NCBI GenBank assembly: GCA_018818235.1
Contig: JAHISE010000042.1
Location: 1 to 5,321 of the forward strand
Direction of reading: 5' to 3'
DNA length: 5,321 nucleotides
Source of the DNA: Patescibacteria group bacterium
GTDB taxonomy: Bacteria > Patescibacteriota > Gracilibacteria > Peribacterales > Peribacteraceae
The notes under the pieces were generated by a model that did not search any database, was not told the origin of the DNA, and was given only the letters and a program-made list of their open reading frames with translations. Below, piece after piece: positions 1 through 3,616 of this stretch (its first letter is position 1; each line of letters opens with the position of its first letter). The translations under genes were made by a program, and so were the position numbers.

Positions 1-279
1 CTCCACAGGCAGTCCATGGCAGTCCCATCCAAATCTCCTTTCCACCCTTTTTCCTTTCATTGTCTGATATCGGGGTATTACATCCTTAATGGTTCCAGCT
101 AATAAGTGCCCGTAGTGGGGGAGTCCTGTGGCAAAAGGAGGCCCGTCATAAAAACTAAAATTCTCCGAATTTTCTCGTTGAGCAACCGAACGCTTGAAAA
201 TATCCTCTTCCTTCCAGTATTGGAGGATGCCTTCTTCCATTTTTGGTAGGGATTGCCGAGGGTCAACAGGATCAAACAT
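1..279 (-). CDS. ileS: Isoleucyl-tRNA synthetase, N-terminal 93 codons (partial)
   Basis: This is the start of the cytoplasmic class I enzyme that charges tRNA-Ile with isoleucine at the expense of ATP. The reading frame runs from ATG at 279-277 to the window edge with no stop, giving 93 codons. Visible motifs are FYDGPPFATG (residues 43-52), the ATP-binding HIGH signature as HYGH (55-58) within GLPHYGHLLAG, and GWDCHGLPVE (84-93) at the start of the Rossmann fold. The FATGLPHYGH form matches the eukaryote-like type 2 IleRS class rather than the Escherichia coli form (YANGSIHIGH). The editing domain, KMSKS motif and anticodon domain lie outside the window. No Shine-Dalgarno precedes the ATG. 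An upstream ORF overlaps the start by 8 nt, so translational coupling is possible. No T-box is visible in the leader. The identification is firm. Confidence 0.95.
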   Translation of the reverse strand, partial: MFDPVDPRQSLPKMEEGILQYWKEEDIFKRSVAQRENSENFSFYDGPPFATGLPHYGHLLAGTIKDVIPRYQTMKGKRVERRFGWDCHGLPVE

Positions 280-284
280 AGACT

Positions 285-309
285 AGGATTTGTAATTTGA
301 TTTGTAGGA
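285..309. repeat. Short direct repeat of ATTTGTA
   Basis: ATTTGTA occurs at 288-294 and 300-306 and is bracketed by AGG and GGA. On the ileS strand this reads as ACAAATC-like units just upstream of the start codon. It encodes the Ile/Leu-rich end of the upstream ORF. It may be simple low-complexity spacer. Confidence 0.4.
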
Positions 310-310
310 T

Positions 311-373
311 ATGCCCTGCCGAAGGTCTCCTTGGGGAAGTAGGGTCGAAGGGCCGGGGGTCTACGAGGTCGAA
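311..373. repeat. G+C-rich block in the ileS leader
   Basis: Hand count gives 39 G/C in the 60 bases 311-370 (65%), against an A+T-rich spacer on both sides. GGTCGAA occurs twice (343-349 and 367-373). GCCCT at 313-317 can pair with AGGGC at 349-353, closing a loop that holds CTTGGGGAAG, itself a small hairpin. The abrupt composition change suggests an inserted intergenic element or a structured RNA leader rather than plain spacer. I cannot tell which without other genomic copies. Confidence 0.4.
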
Positions 374-403
374 CATATAACTGAAGTATAGCGTTAAAGG
401 TGG

Positions 404-409
404 ATTATA
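404..409 (-). promoter_or_regulatory. Candidate -10 box for ileS
   Basis: On the minus strand this reads TATAAT, a perfect sigma-70-type -10. A perfect TTGACA lies at 441-436, but the 26-nt gap is too long for a normal spacer, so the -35 is unassigned. Transcription from here would give an ileS leader of roughly 120 nt that includes the G+C-rich block and the upstream ORF. Confidence 0.4.
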
Positions 410-439
410 ACCAAAATGTGTGTAAAAATTTCTTGTGTC

Positions 440-597
440 AAATTCGAAATACGAAATGCGAAACAAGCCCGAAATACGAAATTCAAAATACGAAACAAAC
501 TCTTTTCCAAATTTTATGCATAAGAGTGCATTACTGACATATTTCGAATTTCGTGTTTTGTATTTCGAATTTGTTTCGAATTTCGGATTTCGGATTT
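440..597. repeat. Long imperfect inverted repeat built of CGAAATN heptads
   Basis: The left arm (440-496) and the reverse complement of the right arm (541-597) agree at roughly 80% of about 57 positions, with about 44 nt between them. Within the left arm the 13-mer CGAAATACGAAAT occurs twice (445-457 and 470-482). In the right arm TTTCGAATTTCG occurs twice (542-553 and 574-585). The basic unit is CGAAAT plus one variable base, period 7. The element lies between two divergent genes and could form a cruciform or, if transcribed, a long hairpin. I see no coding capacity. It resembles dispersed intergenic palindromes and is not a CRISPR. Confidence 0.75.
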
Positions 598-669
598 AGT
601 TTTTTGTCAGGTCACAATCAGATATTCATTGTTATTGATAGTTTAGAGCTAATTATGCACCAAAAAATG

Positions 670-710
670 TGCACAGTTTCCTTTTAATGAATTATACAAA
701 GTTCTAGAAT
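670..710 (+). promoter_or_regulatory. Candidate promoter of the M15 dipeptidase-like gene
   Basis: TGCACA (670-675) and TATACA (693-698) are separated by 17 nt, each matching 4 of 6 consensus positions. A second -10-like hexamer, TAGAAT (705-710), would put the transcript start almost on the ATG and give a near-leaderless mRNA. The inverted repeat TGCAC (656-660) / GTGCA (669-673) overlaps the -35 and could be an operator half-site pair. All of this is inference from short motifs. Confidence 0.3.
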
Positions 711-719
711 TCTTTTCCT

Positions 720-1844
720 ATGTCTATTGATTCAACACATGAGGACATGACAATGAATGGCTATGCTAATGATAATTTGGAATCAGTTCTTGGAATTAAA
801 TTCGTCGATGTTCCGGATGAGAGATTCGACAAGATGAAAAGAAAACTTCAGATAGTTGCAGATCAGCTTGATCGAGCTCTTCCTAAAATAATGCCTCCCG
901 CCAAAGGGGTATTAAATGCAAAGTTATCAGCTAATCAACGAAATATTTTAAATGCAGTTTTGTGGCCACAATATGCCAAGAGGCATGCTGAGCACATGGC
1001 AAACCTCACATCTATTCCCATTCAAGATACAGATGAGCCGATGGTAGACATTAAAGATGTGATTGCAAAAAGAGATGTAAGTTTTACTTACAGTACTCTA
1101 CCTTTCCACGAAGCATGTGGTAATTGGGCGGGAAAGGACAGGGTGATGTATGTCCGTCAGGAAATTGCCCATAAAGCTGCATCGGTTTTCAGGGCACTTA
1201 ATCATAGAGAGGTAAGATACAAGCCACATTTGGAGGATTGCTGGAGACCACCGGAGGTTCAAAAAGGGCTATATATCAGAAGAGTAATTCGTATTGCCAG
1301 AGAGAATCCGAGTTGGGATATGGAACAAGTAAAAATGCATGCCAGCAGTTTAACGGCTCCCGCACCTGGTTTTGCAGGTCATCAAGCAGGTGCGGCAATA
1401 GATTGGCAATTGCGTAGAACAGGAGATGAAAACTTTTTGGATTCCGGTAACTACTATGCTGAAGGGGGGGCGTGTTCTTGTCTTGATTTTCCTTATCTTA
1501 CATTTAACCAGTTTCGTACAAGGGTATTTTTTCTCTTAACTGCACATATGGGTGCTTTTAAAGTATTATCAACGGAAAATTGGCACATGTCTTCCGGCGA
1601 CAGGGGAATGGTGCGTGGTGAGATTAAAATGGCAACAGCAAAGTATGGACCAATCCGTAGTTTTAATAAACAGACAGGTAGAACAGAATCTTATGAGGCG
1701 GGAGATATCGATGTACCTTTTTTGATTGATGATCAAATACAGGAGCTTGTAGACTTAGCCGGAGCACTCCAAATTGGTGGAAAATCAAAGCCGGATTACA
1801 AAGACATCGTCCGTCGGTTTTTTAATGCAGGGGTTGCTAAATAG
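720..1844 (+). CDS. D-Ala-D-Ala dipeptidase-like zinc peptidase (M15, VanX type), 374 aa
   Basis: Predicted zinc enzyme cleaving D-Ala-D-Ala or a related cell-wall dipeptide. The catalytic domain spans about residues 110-310. The motif GHQAGAAID supplies zinc ligands His221 and Asp228. ENWH supplies catalytic Glu286 and zinc ligand His289. CWRPPEVQ supplies Arg176, matching the transition-state arginine of VanX. Spacing is identical to Enterococcus VanX (Arg71, His116, Asp123, Glu181, His184): 45, 7 and 68 residues between R-H, H-D and H-H. The Ser two residues before the first His in VanX is Ala here. At 374 residues it is far longer than VanX (about 200), with an unexplained N-terminal ~110 residues and a C-terminal ~65-residue tail. 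No signal peptide or membrane segment is seen, so it is probably cytoplasmic. An in-frame TAG at 705-707 makes the ATG at 720 the most upstream start; there is no Shine-Dalgarno. No other van genes are nearby, so a glycopeptide-resistance role is not supported. Confidence 0.8.
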   Translation: MSIDSTHEDMTMNGYANDNLESVLGIKFVDVPDERFDKMKRKLQIVADQLDRALPKIMPPAKGVLNAKLSANQRNILNAVLWPQYAKRHAEHMANLTSIPIQDTDEPMVDIKDVIAKRDVSFTYSTLPFHEACGNWAGKDRVMYVRQEIAHKAASVFRALNHREVRYKPHLEDCWRPPEVQKGLYIRRVIRIARENPSWDMEQVKMHASSLTAPAPGFAGHQAGAAIDWQLRRTGDENFLDSGNYYAEGGACSCLDFPYLTFNQFRTRVFFLLTAHMGAFKVLSTENWHMSSGDRGMVRGEIKMATAKYGPIRSFNKQTGRTESYEAGDIDVPFLIDDQIQELVDLAGALQIGGKSKPDYKDIVRRFFNAGVAK

Positions 1845-1887
1845 TATTGGTTACTGTGTTTCAGGCTACTTTTTTGCATAAAAAATA

Positions 1888-1916
1888 TTGACTATGGATG
1901 AAGAAATAATTATTGT
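1888..1916 (+). promoter_or_regulatory. Candidate promoter before the 146-aa gene
   Basis: TTGACT (1888-1893, 5 of 6 matches) and TATTGT (1911-1916, 4 of 6) are separated by exactly 17 nt. The expected transcript start falls about 13 nt before the ATG at 1937, leaving a very short leader. It is the best-spaced promoter-like pair in the window, though still only a motif match. Confidence 0.4.
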
Positions 1917-1936
1917 AGTGATGGATTTTTGTCTCT

Positions 1937-2377
1937 ATGAAACCTCCAGTGTTAGTCGCAGGCGTAGACGGTAACTCGATGTATATCGATGTTGTTGCTA
2001 ACGCAGAATCAACGGATACTCTTAATAGCGAGGTTGGAATTGATGTATCTCCAGTTGAAATGGTAGCTGTTGAAGGTACTAGGGATACGGTTCGTAATAT
2101 TGCAATGGCAGTTTTGTTGGCAGAGGCAAAGAGGTTGTCATCTATTGAGAATGATCCTTATGGAAGGCAACCGCTTTGTATTTTGGCTTCTGAACTTTGT
2201 TTTGCAGATATCGATTCTCTGGTTAGATATTTTAATTCGAAGGTACAGGTGTTTGTTACATATTCTGTTTATGGGCAACAAATTTCTTATAATCCAGCAG
2301 AGATACAGAAATATGTTAGGGCTGAATGTGAGCGGTTACGAAAACAAAAACAGAGAATGGCAGTTCAAATGGCATAA
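1937..2377 (+). CDS. Unrecognised 146-aa cytoplasmic protein
   Basis: I do not recognise this protein. Residues 1-50 look beta-rich (MKPPVLVAGVDGNSMYIDVV, then EVGIDVSPVEMVAVEG). A likely helix follows at 51-68 (DTVRNIAMAVLLAEAKRL), then a mixed alpha/beta stretch, then a basic C-terminal helix at about 120-143 rich in Arg, Lys and Gln that could bind nucleic acid or a partner. No signal peptide or membrane segment is visible. An in-frame TGA at 1919-1921 leaves the ATG at 1937 as the only ordinary start. It lies 92 bp after the M15 gene and 75 bp before the next gene, all on one strand, so co-transcription is possible. The overlapping frame at 2070-2456 has an implausible Trp/Cys-rich composition, which favours this frame. 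Confidence 0.7.
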   Translation: MKPPVLVAGVDGNSMYIDVVANAESTDTLNSEVGIDVSPVEMVAVEGTRDTVRNIAMAVLLAEAKRLSSIENDPYGRQPLCILASELCFADIDSLVRYFNSKVQVFVTYSVYGQQISYNPAEIQKYVRAECERLRKQKQRMAVQMA

Positions 2378-2394
2378 AAATCTTGCAGTAAAAC

Positions 2395-2422
2395 TTGTGT
2401 ATTTGTTGAATATTGCTAGAAT
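2395..2422 (+). promoter_or_regulatory. Weak candidate promoter before the 387-aa gene
   Basis: TAGAAT (2417-2422) matches the -10 consensus at 5 of 6 positions and follows TTGTGT (2395-2400) at 16 nt. The hexamer lies in CTAGAATTC, which also occurs at 704-712 before the M15 gene. The -35 is poor. Confidence 0.25.
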
Positions 2423-2452
2423 TCCTTCCCATTTTTGTAATATCCAAAGCTT

Positions 2453-3616
2453 TTGAGTAGTTCTGGTCAAACTCGGCATAGTAATGATTTTATCGCGTCC
2501 AGCGTCGATCCAAGTGTCGGAACTAAGCAAAGTGATACGGATAGAGAGGTTGAATTAACTGAAGACAAAGCTTCAAGAATATTAGCATATTTAGATAGGA
2601 GGGATGCTGCCAATGCTCAAAAGCACAGCGTTTTATCTGATGAACGGAGTATGGTTGCTCAATCTGTTAGGGCAAGCCTTGTTTCGTCATCTGAAGATAT
2701 AAAAGCATTTTCTGATATTGAAGGAGGTCTAACCGAATGGGCATACTTACTTCGTCGACAACCCGGTGGATCAAATGGTTCTGATCGCGATGACAGGGGT
2801 CTAACAGCTGCTCAAAACGCACTATTGGATCGTTTTATAACTGAAGGTGGTCATAATCCTAAGTTATCACCTAAAAAAATTGAGTTTATTATTAATCATG
2901 GTGGGATTATCAAGCTCGAGATACCGATACAAGGTATGAATGGGAGTGAAGCAATGTTGCCAATTGGGACTGTAGCTTCTATAAGTTCGTTATTGCATAC
3001 GATGGAAGATGGTTCTCCATTTCAAAATCTTGATCCCAGATATAAAACAGGACTTCTGATTCCCGATATAAGAAAAGAGAATGTAATTAGATCAGCTGAT
3101 CAATGGTTTGTGGATTACAGATCCAGTACCAGAGGACCGATAACTGCAGAACAACTTAAAAAAGAGGAATTTGGTAGAAAAATTATTGTGGAGTTAGGAG
3201 GAGCACTTGCACCGGAATGGGAAGGTTTTGATCCTCGTAGAATGGGAATAGCGGCACTTGGTAAATATATTTCCATACATAGTATGGGTGGGCAAAAAGA
3301 GTTGTTCACTTTTAATATTGGACAGATTTCCAGAGCCAATGATCCGGATGATATATTTGGAGTAAATGAACCTAGTCTTTCGCATAACCATTATGCAAAA
3401 AAATGGGCTGAACGAGGTTATACAGATGAGCTGGTTCCCGATTTGGCATTTATGTGTTGGACAGCATATCGAGCTCATATGGATGAGGTCCGAACTTGGG
3501 CACGTGATCTGCTAACATCCAAAGGTTATGATTGGGCTAATGTGGAAGATCAAGCTGAATCGATCAAGGCTCAGATTCAACTTTTAATTTCACAGGATGC
3601 ACATGCTCCTCTTTAG
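2453..3616 (+). CDS. Unrecognised 387-aa cytoplasmic protein
   Basis: I cannot assign a family. The first ~35 residues are Ser/Thr/Asp-rich and probably disordered. Residues 36-58 look helical and charged, and 104-116 is a Gly/Ser/Asp-rich linker. The rest (117-387) looks like a compact soluble alpha/beta domain with many Trp, Tyr and Gly residues, for example RSADQWFVDYRSSTRGPIT (213-231) and NHYAKKWAERGY (312-323). There are no membrane segments and no signal peptide. The frame is closed by TAA at 2438-2440. The first usable start is TTG at 2453; the first ATG is codon 67 (2651). I chose TTG because codons 36-66 read as convincing protein, but the start is uncertain and lacks a Shine-Dalgarno. 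The 3' end overlaps the convergent minus-strand gene by 27 bp. Confidence 0.75.
   Translation: MSSSGQTRHSNDFIASSVDPSVGTKQSDTDREVELTEDKASRILAYLDRRDAANAQKHSVLSDERSMVAQSVRASLVSSSEDIKAFSDIEGGLTEWAYLLRRQPGGSNGSDRDDRGLTAAQNALLDRFITEGGHNPKLSPKKIEFIINHGGIIKLEIPIQGMNGSEAMLPIGTVASISSLLHTMEDGSPFQNLDPRYKTGLLIPDIRKENVIRSADQWFVDYRSSTRGPITAEQLKKEEFGRKIIVELGGALAPEWEGFDPRRMGIAALGKYISIHSMGGQKELFTFNIGQISRANDPDDIFGVNEPSLSHNHYAKKWAERGYTDELVPDLAFMCWTAYRAHMDEVRTWARDLLTSKGYDWANVEDQAESIKAQIQLLISQDAHAPL

Larger units (their letters stand above)
272..376 (-). other. Upstream ORF in the ileS leader, possible leader peptide
   Basis: A 34-codon ORF starts at ATG 376-374 and stops at TGA 274-272, overlapping the ileS start as ATGTTTGA. 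Its first residues, MFDLVDPRP, resemble the ileS start MFDPVDPRQ. Its last 12 sense codons read ILQIKLQILVYV: three Ile, three Leu and two Val directly before a gene for Ile-tRNA charging. That is the kind of composition expected of a branched-chain attenuation peptide, with coupling into ileS. No Shine-Dalgarno is seen. The Ile/Leu run derives from a short ACAAATC-type direct repeat, so chance is a real alternative. The frame also opens further upstream (ATG at 466), but that part crosses the putative promoter. Confidence 0.25.

Noticed and set aside
280..440. T-box riboswitch controlling ileS
   Set aside because: No T-box-like conserved segment or terminator/antiterminator pair could be seen in the leader.
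436..441. TTGACA as the -35 partner of the TATAAT at 404-409
   Set aside because: The spacer would be 26 nt, well outside the usual 15-19 nt range.
440..597. CRISPR array
   Set aside because: Repeat units are only 7 nt, there are no regular unique spacers, and the arms are inverted relative to each other.
704..712. CTAGAATTC shared with 2416-2424 as a specific regulatory box
   Set aside because: Identical 9-mers are expected by chance dozens of times in a 5.3-kb A+T-rich window. The overlap with a TAGAAT hexamer is noted only as a weak promoter hint.
720..1844. Glycopeptide-resistance vanX
   Set aside because: The active site fits, but there is no vanH, vanA-type ligase or vanRS neighbour, and the protein is far longer than VanX.
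2070..2456. A 128-codon plus-strand ORF
   Set aside because: It overlaps the 146-aa gene in another frame and its composition is unlike a real protein (many Trp and Cys, hydrophobic runs without helix pattern).
3584..3592. TGA read as a sense codon (Gracilibacteria/SR1-type code)
   Set aside because: No gene here contains an internal TGA. The only terminal TGA is followed two codons later by TAA, so the window neither requires nor tests recoding.
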